Shown here one piece after another: positions 1 through 7,839 of a DNA stretch of 64,000 bases (position 1 is the stretch's first letter; each line of letters starts with the position of its first letter). The position numbers and the translations under genes are program-made. This DNA comes from Alphaproteobacteria bacterium (lineage in GTDB: Bacteria; Pseudomonadota; Alphaproteobacteria; UBA8366; GCA-2717185): NCBI GenBank assembly GCA_012103325.1, contig WLWY01000007.1, positions 186,001 through 250,000 on the forward strand, written 5' to 3'. The notes below the pieces were generated by a model. It made no database searches, had not been told where the DNA came from, and was given only the letters and a program-made list of their open reading frames with translations.

Positions 1-101
1 TGACCGCGTCCGCGCTGCTCGCGATGGCAGGCCTGATCACGATCGCGCTTTCCGCCGAACAGCGTGGCTTGGCGTCGGGCGAGGTGTCGGACCCAGGGTG
101 A
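1..101 (+). CDS. C-terminal end of a membrane protein (truncated by window edge)
   Basis: An open frame enters from the left edge (codons begin at base 3) and ends at TGA 99-101, giving 32 residues. It holds a hydrophobic stretch (LLAMAGLITIALS) followed by a short polar tail. This looks like the last transmembrane helix and cytoplasmic tail of a transporter, and the next gene, which converges on it, is an MFS protein. With so little sequence the family cannot be fixed; a non-transporter membrane protein is equally possible. Confidence 0.45.
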   Translation, partial: TASALLAMAGLITIALSAEQRGLASGEVSDPG

Positions 102-132
102 ATCGGCGGCGATGATCCGACATGGATACCGG

Positions 133-1320
133 TCAAACGGCGCCGAGCGCCTTCGGCCGAAGCAGGGCGATCGGCGGGATGGCGAGTACCGATATCGCGG
201 CCATGACGATCATGGTCGTCTCGATGCCGTGATGGTCGCTGAGCAACCCGAAAAAGATCGGTCCCAACAGCCCGGATAGGCTGGAAACGGAATAGATCAG
301 GGCAAAGCCGCGCGAGACGCGCGCACCGTGGACGAGATCGCCAACGAGCCCATAGGTGATCGACGTCGATCCCTGCAGGACGACTCCCAGCACCGGCAGT
401 AGCACGAAAGCCAACGTCTTTTCGGACAGCAGGACCGCGACGATGCCACCTGCTGTAAGGGTTTGAACCAGGGCGAAGGCGGCGCGCGTGCCGATCCGCT
501 CGGCGAGAAAGCCGCACGCCGCCTTACCCAGCATTCCACCGACGAGGGTCAAGGTAACCGCCAGAGTTGCGAGGCTCAACGGCACCTGCTTTGCCGCAAT
601 AAAAAAAGCGAGAAACGTCAAAAAGCCTGTCTGGATCGCCGTGTCGAGAAACACCGCGATGCACAGCCCGGTGAATCCCGTCCTGTCCTGAATGCCCCAT
701 CCGATCGCGGCCGTTCCGTCGTGCGCCTCGACGCCCACTCGCCGGCCGCCGGCTGCCGTGGAAAACAAGGTGAAGAAGACGGCGACGGCGCCAATCAGCG
801 CGGCCATCCCGAAAGCCGATACGACTCCCTGCCAGGCGATGCCCAATCCGGCGGCAAGGCTGAACAGGCCCGTGAAGGCGAGTTTCCCGGCATCGCCGGA
901 AGAGTTGTACAGGCCCAGTGCCGACCGTCGCCCGTCCGCTTCGAAAGTGCTGCTGACAATCGACGACGACAGCGCGTGCTGGAACGCCCCGCCGACGCCG
1001 ACGACGAAGAGGCACACTGCGAGTATCCACAAACTTTCTGCCATGGAGAGGGCGACATATCCGGCCCCGGCGCAGACCAGGCCGAACACCAACAGGTTCC
1101 GCTCACCCAGGCGTTCCGAAATCACGCCGGATGACATTTCCAGCAACGTCATCGCACCATTGTTGACGGAGCGCAGCAAACCGATCTGGGCGTAGCTCAA
1201 CCCAAAGGCCTGCGCGAGCACCGGCAGCAGGACGTAAAGCGAGGCGCCTAGGCCATCCTGGATGGCGTGCGCGCCGCAGCAGGTCGCAAGAATGCTTTTT
1301 CGTCGACGATCCAATCGCAT
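133..1320 (-). CDS. MFS transporter
   Basis: A 395-residue inner-membrane protein with about 12 hydrophobic segments, the usual size for the major facilitator superfamily. The first helix pair (LYVLLPVLAQAFGLSYAQIG) followed by a loop ending in SERLGERN fits the MFS pattern in which a charged motif follows helix 2. The style recalls the fosmidomycin-resistance/sugar-efflux branch, but substrate cannot be read from sequence. The ATG at 1320 has no strong Shine-Dalgarno. It converges on the truncated gene at the left edge and diverges from the secreted protein at 1478, with 157 bp between them. Confidence 0.85.
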   Translation of the reverse strand: MRLDRRRKSILATCCGAHAIQDGLGASLYVLLPVLAQAFGLSYAQIGLLRSVNNGAMTLLEMSSGVISERLGERNLLVFGLVCAGAGYVALSMAESLWILAVCLFVVGVGGAFQHALSSSIVSSTFEADGRRSALGLYNSSGDAGKLAFTGLFSLAAGLGIAWQGVVSAFGMAALIGAVAVFFTLFSTAAGGRRVGVEAHDGTAAIGWGIQDRTGFTGLCIAVFLDTAIQTGFLTFLAFFIAAKQVPLSLATLAVTLTLVGGMLGKAACGFLAERIGTRAAFALVQTLTAGGIVAVLLSEKTLAFVLLPVLGVVLQGSTSITYGLVGDLVHGARVSRGFALIYSVSSLSGLLGPIFFGLLSDHHGIETTMIVMAAISVLAIPPIALLRPKALGAV

Positions 1321-1477
1321 GGTTCGCCGACGTTATCAGGACCGATGCGCGGCCTACAGATCAAATCGCCCGGATGTGCGCGAAATTTGAGAGAGGGGAC
1401 GCGCTAACGCGTACTGTAATTGACTGCATTGCTTCCTATATTTCGGAGATGACCATCCCCCTCACGGAGCGTTCCTC

Positions 1478-1870
1478 ATGAAATGGCTTGTGATAACTTT
1501 CACCGGCTTAGCCATCGTTACAGGCCTAGTCAGCGGTGTCTTCAACGGGCCTGTGGTGCTGGCCGCCGAAAAACAAGCCAATGTGACAATCGAGCGTACG
1601 ATCAAGAAACGCAAACTTGTCGAGGCAAATGTCATTCGTGTTACCGAAGGCCAGATGGTCGAACTGCGCTGGAACACAGACGAGACCGCCGACCTGCATC
1701 TGCACGGCTACGACATTGAGGTGAAGGCGAAGCCGGGGGCGCCCGCAACGATGCGCTTCAAGGCCCACGCGACGGGCCGGTTTCCGGTGACCGTGCACGG
1801 GTTCGGCAATCATCATGGCGGTGGGCATGCAGAGAAGACGCTGCTCTATCTGGAAGTGCACCCGAACTAG
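1478..1870 (+). CDS. small secreted cupredoxin-like protein
   Basis: A 130-residue protein with an N-terminal signal peptide (hydrophobic residues 3-29, probable cleavage near Ala30). The mature part has short beta-strand-like segments and histidines arranged as in cupredoxin folds: LHLHGYD (His74, His76), His107 in TVHGFG, and a His-rich loop NHHGGGH (112-117). This suggests a periplasmic copper- or other metal-binding protein. No canonical Cys ligand is present, so a blue-copper centre is unlikely. GGAG at 1466-1469 lies 8 nt before the ATG. It is convergent with the esterase at 1884, only 13 bp away. Cupredoxin assignment is by pattern, not alignment. Confidence 0.65.
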   Translation: MKWLVITFTGLAIVTGLVSGVFNGPVVLAAEKQANVTIERTIKKRKLVEANVIRVTEGQMVELRWNTDETADLHLHGYDIEVKAKPGAPATMRFKAHATGRFPVTVHGFGNHHGGGHAEKTLLYLEVHPN

Positions 1871-1883
1871 CCGCTGTGCAGTT

Positions 1884-2771
1884 TTATGAGACGTGGCTTT
1901 TGAAGAAGTCGCCGATGCTGTCGATTGCTTCCTGCGCTTCCGGCAGAACCCGCGCGCTGCCGTGCCAGCCATGGATCATGTCGTCCCATGGCTGATAAAC
2001 GACATCCACACCGGCCGCTTCGGCGCGTTCCGCGAACAACCGGCTGTCGTCCAGGAGCGTCTCGGCCGTGCCGACTTGAACGAGCAACGGCGGCAGCCCA
2101 GAAAGATCGCCGAACAGCGGCGAGGCGAGCGGCGTTTTCGGGTCCGCACCGTTCAGGTAATAGCCCGACATGCGGTCCAGATAGATTTTGCTGATGGACG
2201 GATCCTCATCGGCTTTGGTCAGGTAAGTTGCAGCCGTCTGGGTCATGTCGGTCCAAGCGCTCATCGGCACGGCGCCCGCCGGCTGCGGGTCGCTGGCTTC
2301 CTTTAGCTTAAGCAGCAGCGCGAGCGTCAGGCCGCCGCCCGCGGAAATGCCGCCGACCATGAGACGCGACGGATCGACATTCTCCGACAAGAGCCAACGG
2401 TAGGCGCTATGCACATCGTCGATGGCGGCGGGGAAGGAGTGTTCCGGCGCCAGACGATAGCTGGTCGACAGGACCCGGGCGCCCGTGGCGGCCGAGATGC
2501 GCGCCGCGGTCGCCCGGCTCGCCGCGACGGAACCGCGGTAGTAGCCGCCGCCATGAATGAACAGGAACGTTCGGTCGTGGCGCGCGCCGGCGCCTTCGAT
2601 CCATTCCGCGGGCACGCCGTTGGCGTTTATCACTTCAAAGGTTGCGCCGTCGGGCAACGGCTCCGCCGCGCCTTTGTCCGACTGAGCGCGGAGTTCCGCA
2701 ACGGTCTTCTTGGGGCCATAAGGATTGGCTCGTTTGGCGGCGATGATTTCCTGCAGCACGGCGCTGGCCAT
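1884..2771 (-). CDS. alpha/beta hydrolase, hormone-sensitive-lipase (fold-3) family esterase
   Basis: A 295-residue cytoplasmic esterase. It carries the HGGG oxyanion-hole motif (residues 73-76), the nucleophile elbow GISAG (Ser143), an acid in GTAETLLDD (Asp241 or neighbour) and the catalytic His267 in DMIHGWH, the standard catalytic set of the HSL group. Length is typical (about 300). Members hydrolyse short-chain acyl esters; the natural substrate is unknown. The region just upstream carries a large inverted-repeat element (2848-2980). Confidence 0.9.
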   Translation of the reverse strand: MASAVLQEIIAAKRANPYGPKKTVAELRAQSDKGAAEPLPDGATFEVINANGVPAEWIEGAGARHDRTFLFIHGGGYYRGSVAASRATAARISAATGARVLSTSYRLAPEHSFPAAIDDVHSAYRWLLSENVDPSRLMVGGISAGGGLTLALLLKLKEASDPQPAGAVPMSAWTDMTQTAATYLTKADEDPSISKIYLDRMSGYYLNGADPKTPLASPLFGDLSGLPPLLVQVGTAETLLDDSRLFAERAEAAGVDVVYQPWDDMIHGWHGSARVLPEAQEAIDSIGDFFKSHVS

Positions 2772-2847
2772 TGGCGAAGGTTCTCCTGGCGTGGTTTTGA
2801 ACTGGGCGTGATATCATGGCGTCGCGCAGGGTCGGCACGCAATGGGG

Positions 2848-2980
2848 CTAGTGTGATGATTCTGAAGTTTGCCGCATTCAATGCGGCAAAGTTTAGGATC
2901 TGAATCACACTAGCCTTTGATAGTTGGTGTGCTAATTCACGCGAAATTCAATGCTTTGAAATTCGCGATCAGGACACTAG
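2848..2980. repeat. MITE-like composite inverted-repeat element
   Basis: CTAGTGT at 2848-2854 and ACACTAG at 2974-2980 form terminal inverted repeats of a 133-bp segment. Inside, CTAGTGTGAT (2848-2857) pairs with ATCACACTAG (2904-2913), and an 11-bp perfect inverted repeat (TTTGCCGCATT 2868-2878, AATGCGGCAAA 2880-2890) has a one-base loop. A further imperfect inverted repeat lies at 2941-2966 (GCGAA..TTCAA arms). It has no coding capacity. CTAG ends are typical of TA-targeting IS630-like elements, so a non-autonomous remnant is one reading; an extended transcriptional hairpin is another. The right end overlaps the Shine-Dalgarno of the next gene. Confidence 0.55.
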
Positions 2981-2989
2981 GAGATTTGC

Positions 2990-3709
2990 ATGGGTAAAAT
3001 TGGCGTTGCTTTGGTGGTGCTTTTGAGCGTTATCGGTGCCGACGCTCTGGCGCAGGAAAAGGTCGATCTCGAACTCGTCCTGCTGGCGGATGCGTCCTGG
3101 TCGATCGACAATGCGGAAATCCGTCTGCAGCGCGAAGGGTACGCGGCCGGTATCACGCATCCCGACGTGCTGGATACGATCTTGGGCGGTTATCACCGGC
3201 GCATCGCCATTACCTATGTCGAATGGGGCGACGAGAACTGGCAGGACATCGTCGTACCCTGGACGATTATCGACGGCCCGAAGAGTGCTGCTGCCTTTGT
3301 GCAGAAACTTCGCGCTGCACCGCGCCGCGCCACCGGACCCAACGCCATCGGGAGTGCCATCGCCGCCGGGCATGCCCTGATTAAGGACAACGCGCTGATA
3401 GGGACGCGCAAAGTCATCGATTTTTCCGGCGACAGCGCGAACACCTGGAATGGAATTTTGATTCATGTGGCGCGGGCGGCGGCCTTGGCCGACGGCATCA
3501 TCATCAACGGGCTGGCAATCCTGTGCCGCGACTGCAACGGCCGGCCGGTTCTTTATGACCTGGAATTGGCGTTCGAAACGCAGATCATTGGTGGCCCCGG
3601 CAGTTTCGTCGTGACCGCCGACGGCAATACGAGCTTCGAGCAGGCCGTCCTGCGCAAGCTCCTGCTGGAGGTGGCGTCCGCACCGAATGAGCTTGCGGCA
3701 CAACGCTAA
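2990..3709 (+). CDS. DUF1194 protein (secreted VWA-like domain)
   Basis: A 239-residue protein with a signal peptide (hydrophobic 5-20, cleavage near ADALA). The mature N-terminus LVLLADASWSID contains a MIDAS-like DxSxS (Asp34, Ser36, Ser38), and DFSGDSANTWN plus the CRDC region are typical of the alphaproteobacterial DUF1194 family, which has a von Willebrand A-like fold. The family is periplasmic and of unknown role. AGGAG at 2979-2983, seven bases before the ATG, is partly supplied by the end of the upstream inverted-repeat element. The gene converges on the NTF2-like gene, 3 bp away. Confidence 0.85.
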   Translation: MGKIGVALVVLLSVIGADALAQEKVDLELVLLADASWSIDNAEIRLQREGYAAGITHPDVLDTILGGYHRRIAITYVEWGDENWQDIVVPWTIIDGPKSAAAFVQKLRAAPRRATGPNAIGSAIAAGHALIKDNALIGTRKVIDFSGDSANTWNGILIHVARAAALADGIIINGLAILCRDCNGRPVLYDLELAFETQIIGGPGSFVVTADGNTSFEQAVLRKLLLEVASAPNELAAQR

Positions 3710-3712
3710 TTC

Positions 3713-4219
3713 TTAGCGCGCGCGCTTTTCCGGATATTGTGCGACCAGTGTTGCGGCGTCGCCCCAACCCTTATCCAGTGTGGTCATACAGTCCACGGTT
3801 ATGATCATTTTCGAAATCAGCCAGAGACCGTCGACGCAGGCGAACTCCCAGTCGTAGCAGCCCCAGCCGGCGTAGGACGCACCGTCATTCGCATGCAGCG
3901 TCAGCCAGTTGGCCCAGGCTGTTGCCGTGTCCGGTCCGGTGATATCGATCTGTTCGTTGACAATGAAACGCTTCCGGTTGACGAAGCGGCGTTGGTAGCT
4001 TTTGAAGGCCTTGACCGCGTGGTCCTTGCCGGTCGCCTGACCTTGCGACCAGGGTATGGTCTGGGACACGACATCTTCGGTGAAGATCGCCGAAAGCTCG
4101 TCGTCGATTTCCTCGTCGACCGCACGGGCGTAGCGCGTAATCATGCGCCAGATTTCGTCCTTTGCGTTGAGGACATGCATTTCCGATTCCAGTTTTTCGA
4201 GACGTGCTTCCAGGCTCAT
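3713..4219 (-). CDS. nuclear transport factor 2-like (SnoaL-type) protein
   Basis: A 168-residue cytoplasmic protein. A short N-terminal heptad-like segment (LEARLEKLESEMHVLN) precedes an alpha+beta cone typical of SnoaL/NTF2-like domains: IWRMITRYARAVDE, FTEDVV, then DTATAWANWLTLHAND and a C-terminal strand DGLWLISKMIITVDC. Such proteins are dehydratases, isomerases or ligand-binding subunits; no catalytic pair can be assigned confidently. The ATG at 4219 is preferred over one at 4231 because GGGA lies 6 nt upstream of it. No linked pathway gene identifies a substrate. Confidence 0.75.
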   Translation of the reverse strand: MSLEARLEKLESEMHVLNAKDEIWRMITRYARAVDEEIDDELSAIFTEDVVSQTIPWSQGQATGKDHAVKAFKSYQRRFVNRKRFIVNEQIDITGPDTATAWANWLTLHANDGASYAGWGCYDWEFACVDGLWLISKMIITVDCMTTLDKGWGDAATLVAQYPEKRAR

Positions 4220-4322
4220 CGCTGTTCCCATTCGGATTGTTCATTACGGTGGCGTGCTGCATAGAATAGCGGCCATGAGGGTAGGGGATAGCCCGGATGA
4301 TCGATAGGGGTGGGACGCGACG

Positions 4323-5522
4323 ATGACCGAAGCAACGGACCGGGGGGCGATTGCGCCACTCCTGGCGACGTCGTCAGTCCAGATCATGGCGTCGCTGACG
4401 ATGTTCGGGGTTGCGGTGATCGCGCCGGTGGCCGCACCGGATATCGGTGTCGAGGCGACCTTGATCGGCACCTTCACGGCCATCGCCTATGGTTCCGGCA
4501 TGTTGGCCGGCTTGCTGACCGGTGCGTTCTCGGACCGTTTCGGCGCCATCCGGGTCGCGCAGACGATGATGGTGCTGGCGATGCTGGGCGTCGCGTGCCT
4601 CGCTCTGTCCAATCCGCTTGCCGCGCTGATCAGCGCCATCGTGCTGGGCATCAGCTACGGCCCGATCAATCCGCTCAGCACCCATATCCTCGCCCGCGTC
4701 GTTCCGGAGCCGCGGCGGCCGCTGTTCTTTTCCATCAAGCAATCGGCGCAGCCCGCCGGTACGGCGCTTGCGGGGGCGGTGCTGCCACTGCTTGTGATCC
4801 TGTTCGACTGGCGGGTCGCGATCCTGGCAACGGGTGTTGCCGCCTGCATTGTCGCGATCGCCATTCAGTCCCTGCGGCCGCGGCTGGATGGCGGCCGGGA
4901 TCTCGGCCGCACGATCCGGGTTGGCAGCGTCATGGAACCCTTGCGGCTGGTCTGGCGTGACTCCCGTTTGCGCTGTCTCGCCCTGAGCGGATTCATTTTC
5001 TCCGGAACCCAAGTGTCGCTGGCGAGTTTCTTCGTCGTCTATCTGACCGACGCGTTATCCCGTTCGCTCACGACGGCAGGCCTGATCTTCACGGTGATGC
5101 AGATCGGCGGCGTGCTGGGCCGGTTGTTTTGGGGTGCCATCGCGGACAGCGTGATTCCGGCGAACTACGTGCTGCCCGGTCTCGGCGCGGCAACGGCGGT
5201 TTTCTCGATCGTGACAGGCTATTTCGCCCCGGACTGGCCGGTGCTGTTGCTCGGCGTCTTGAGCTTCGCGCTGGGCGCGACGAGCCATGGCTGGAACGGT
5301 GTCTATTTCTCCGAGCTGGTCAAGTTCGCACCGCCCGGCACTGTCGGCGACGCCGCGAGCGGGGCGCAGTTTGCGACCTTGGCTGGCGTCGCCGTGGTTC
5401 CCGTCCTCTTCGGCCTCATCGTTACGTTGAGTGGCAGTTATCTTGCGGCGTTTTATGCAGTCGCTGGCGCAATCGCTGTCGCAACGACCTATATGCGGCT
5501 GACCTTGCGGAGTCGCGGCTAG
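4323..5522 (+). CDS. MFS transporter
   Basis: A 399-residue, 12-helix membrane protein. The segment GLLTGAFSDRFGAIRVAQ matches the MFS loop 2-3 motif (GxxxDRFGxR type), repeated weakly in the second half (GRLFWGAIADSVIP). This is a typical length for 12-TM drug, sugar or carboxylate transporters. A purine-rich AGGGGTGGGA lies before the ATG. It converges on chrA with a 4-bp overlap of ends (5519-5522). Substrate unknown. Confidence 0.88.
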   Translation: MTEATDRGAIAPLLATSSVQIMASLTMFGVAVIAPVAAPDIGVEATLIGTFTAIAYGSGMLAGLLTGAFSDRFGAIRVAQTMMVLAMLGVACLALSNPLAALISAIVLGISYGPINPLSTHILARVVPEPRRPLFFSIKQSAQPAGTALAGAVLPLLVILFDWRVAILATGVAACIVAIAIQSLRPRLDGGRDLGRTIRVGSVMEPLRLVWRDSRLRCLALSGFIFSGTQVSLASFFVVYLTDALSRSLTTAGLIFTVMQIGGVLGRLFWGAIADSVIPANYVLPGLGAATAVFSIVTGYFAPDWPVLLLGVLSFALGATSHGWNGVYFSELVKFAPPGTVGDAASGAQFATLAGVAVVPVLFGLIVTLSGSYLAAFYAVAGAIAVATTYMRLTLRSRG

Positions 5523-6913
5523 GTCAAGAAGTGGATGGCAATCGCACCGGTGCCGCAGAGGGCGAGGGTTTTCAGAACGTCCAGATGGAAGCGGAACATG
5601 GCCAGCGCTGCGACGACGGTCAGGCCGAGTGCCGCATAGCTGATGGTCGCGACGTCGGGGGCGGGCAACGACAGCATCCCGAATTGCACCGAACCGACTT
5701 CGGCGAAGACAACGCGCAGGCCGAACCAGACGGCAAGGTTCAGGATAACGCCGACCACGGCGGCGGTAATACCGGACAGCGCGGCGCTTAACGACCGGTT
5801 ATTGCGGAGCCGTTCGATGTAAGGCGCACCGAGGAAGATCCACAGGAAGCACGGCGCGAAGGTCACCCAAACGGTCACGACGGAGCCGATGACGCCGGCG
5901 AGGATCGGATCGATGCCCGTCGCGTGGCGATAGGCGCCGAGAAACCCGACGAATTGCGTCACCATGATCAGCGGCCCCGGCGTCGTCTCGGCGAGGCCCA
6001 GCCCGTCGAGCATTTCCGCCCCGGTCAGCCATTGATGAGTCTCGACCGCCTGCTGCGCCATATAGGCGAGAACCGCATAGGCGCCGCCGAAGGTAACGAC
6101 GGCCAGTTTGCTGAAGAAGGCCGCTTCCTCCGCGAAGACGTTGCCGGCGCCGAGGGTTGCAAATAGCGCCGCGACCGGACCAGCCCACAGCAACCCGAAT
6201 ATGACGATGAGCCAAATCGACCGGCTTGCGGAGGGCGCGGTGTGCGAAAGTTCGCCCCGTGCCGCCATCGTATCGATGACGCTGGGTCCATCACTGTCTT
6301 CGACCGACTGACCCTTGATGACGACAAACAGGTCGGGCCGCGCCATGCCACCGATGAAGCCGACCAGTGCGGCTCCCGCGACGATCAATGGGAACGGTAC
6401 GGCGAACAGGGCGATGGCGACAAAGGCGCCGGCGGCGATCAGATACATCGGGGCCGTTTTGAGTGCGCGTTTGCCGATCCGCAGCACGGCCTCGACGACG
6501 ACGATCAGCACTGCGGCCTTGACTCCGATGAAGGCCGCCGCGACGAGCGGGAGGTCGGCGTAAAGCGCGTAAGCGATGCTGAGAGCGAGCATCACCGCCG
6601 CGCCGGGCAGCACGAAGAGCAGGCCCGCGATCAGCCCGCCGACGGTCCGGTGCAACAGCCAGCCGATATAGGTGGCAAGCTGCTGGGCCTCCGGCCCCGG
6701 CAGGAGCATGCAGTAATTGAGTGCATGCAGGAACCGCGACTCGTCTATCCAGCGCCGTTCCTCGACCAGCATCTTGTGCATGAGGGCGATTTGCCCGGCG
6801 GGACCGCCGAAGCTGAGCAGGCCGATCTTGAGCCAGACGTGGAACGCCTGGGTCAGCGACGGTACTTCTGTTCGTTCGGTCTTGTCGATGATGGGAGTCT
6901 CCAGACTGGTCAT
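5519..6913 (-). CDS. chrA: chromate transporter ChrA (long-chain form)
   Basis: A 464-residue inner-membrane protein built of two homologous CHR halves. The first carries FGGPAGQIALMH (35-46), the second TFGGAYAVLAYMAQQAVE. This is the double-domain form of the CHR family, which exports chromate by proton-motive force. The start at 6913 is chosen because its ATG overlaps the chrB stop (ATGA at 6910-6913), showing translational coupling; an upstream in-frame ATG at 6967 would lie inside chrB. It forms an operon with chrB. Some CHR proteins handle sulfate, but the ChrB partner supports chromate resistance. Confidence 0.93.
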   Translation of the reverse strand: MTSLETPIIDKTERTEVPSLTQAFHVWLKIGLLSFGGPAGQIALMHKMLVEERRWIDESRFLHALNYCMLLPGPEAQQLATYIGWLLHRTVGGLIAGLLFVLPGAAVMLALSIAYALYADLPLVAAAFIGVKAAVLIVVVEAVLRIGKRALKTAPMYLIAAGAFVAIALFAVPFPLIVAGAALVGFIGGMARPDLFVVIKGQSVEDSDGPSVIDTMAARGELSHTAPSASRSIWLIVIFGLLWAGPVAALFATLGAGNVFAEEAAFFSKLAVVTFGGAYAVLAYMAQQAVETHQWLTGAEMLDGLGLAETTPGPLIMVTQFVGFLGAYRHATGIDPILAGVIGSVVTVWVTFAPCFLWIFLGAPYIERLRNNRSLSAALSGITAAVVGVILNLAVWFGLRVVFAEVGSVQFGMLSLPAPDVATISYAALGLTVVAALAMFRFHLDVLKTLALCGTGAIAIHFLT

Positions 6914-7734
6914 TGTCCGGCCGCCTGTGCTGGCCAGCTGTGGGTTTCGGCCACCGCGTTGCGGCACCAGGAGTATAGCGCATCGTATATCACCATGCCC
7001 TGGTCAAGTGCCGCATGATCGTCGTGGTTCGCCGCCGATACGCCGAGCGACAGCGCGAGCAGGCCCGCCGCTTGCGGTTCGAGGTCGAGACGGGCGGTGT
7101 CGGCGCCCCGCACGATCCGGGCGAGATGGCGCAAGGCGCTGTCCTCGACGCCGAAACGGTCCAGAAAGACATCGAAGCTACATTTTTCGCCGTCATGGCT
7201 GTAGTCGGTGTCCGGCACGTCGAAGGGTATGGCGTCCAGCTCGATGGCCGAATCCTTCACCCAATCCGCGTGGACATAAAGAATTTCCGCTGCAGGATCG
7301 ACGAAGCGCTTAATGAACCAGGGGCAAGCGATACGGTCGACTTTGGGCCGCTCGCGCGTCACCCATCGCGTAGCACCCTCGTGGTATTTCGGCAGCGCGT
7401 CGGATTTCGCGATCGTGACGCCACCGGCTTCGATATACGCGTCGGTCCCGCCTTCTAGTGCGCGGGCATTGACGTCCTTTTCGCGCAGCTGGGCGGTCGT
7501 GCTCTGGCTCATCTGATGCCCATGCAGGCAGTTCACGACCACATCGGCGTTGGCGGGAATTTCCGCGATCCAGTCGTCCACGGCGCGCTGGGAACGCCAT
7601 TTCGCGCCGGCGATGACCCGGTCGGCAGCCGCAAAGGCCTTCCCACGGCAGGTGTCGAACAGCATTGGCGCGCGCGGCGTCCCGATACGGTCGATCAGGT
7701 CTTCGGCGGAGATCCAAAAGGGAGACATTGTCAT
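6910..7734 (-). CDS. chrB: ChrB chromate-resistance protein with N-terminal rhodanese-like domain
   Basis: A 274-residue cytoplasmic protein. Residues 1-110 form a rhodanese-like domain with an active-site-like loop NCLHGHQMSQ (Cys69). The C-terminal half has the ChrB signature WVTRERPKVDRIACPWFI and FDVPDTDYSHDGEKCSFD. ChrB proteins are linked to chromate resistance, as regulators or accessory factors in different bacteria. It precedes chrA with a 4-bp overlap and has AGGAAG upstream of the ATG. A perfect inverted repeat lies 18 bp before the start and a LysR gene is divergent, so induction control is likely in the shared 105-bp region. Confidence 0.9.
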   Translation of the reverse strand: MTMSPFWISAEDLIDRIGTPRAPMLFDTCRGKAFAAADRVIAGAKWRSQRAVDDWIAEIPANADVVVNCLHGHQMSQSTTAQLREKDVNARALEGGTDAYIEAGGVTIAKSDALPKYHEGATRWVTRERPKVDRIACPWFIKRFVDPAAEILYVHADWVKDSAIELDAIPFDVPDTDYSHDGEKCSFDVFLDRFGVEDSALRHLARIVRGADTARLDLEPQAAGLLALSLGVSAANHDDHAALDQGMVIYDALYSWCRNAVAETHSWPAQAAGQ

Positions 7735-7751
7735 TTCTAATCTTCCTATCG

Positions 7752-7768
7752 TTTTCTGTCGCAGAAAA
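7752..7768. promoter_or_regulatory. perfect inverted repeat upstream of chrB (candidate operator)
   Basis: TTTTCTG (7752-7758), a 3-base spacer TCG, and CAGAAAA (7762-7768) form a perfect dyad in the AT-rich gap between chrB and the LysR gene, 18 bp upstream of the chrB start. Its position would suit an operator or an mRNA leader hairpin for chrBA. Function is inferred from position and symmetry only. Confidence 0.45.
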
Positions 7769-7814
7769 ATGACCGAATTTGAGGAACTCTAAAAACGAAC
7801 AATTTTACTACTGC

Positions 7815-7831
7815 CATTAAATATTTTAATG
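7815..7831. promoter_or_regulatory. AT-rich near-palindrome next to LysR start
   Basis: CATTAAATATTTTAATG is symmetric except for its centre and sits 9 bp before the LysR ATG. LysR-type regulators commonly bind interrupted dyads in divergent promoters and repress their own gene from such a place. It could equally be part of an A/T-rich core promoter. Confidence 0.3.
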
Positions 7832-7839
7832 TCTCGCCG

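Noticed and set aside
463..1134. 223-codon open frame on the plus strand
   Set aside because: It lies wholly inside the MFS gene on the opposite strand; its composition (runs of Arg, Gly, Ala, Gln) is the usual high-GC antisense shadow.
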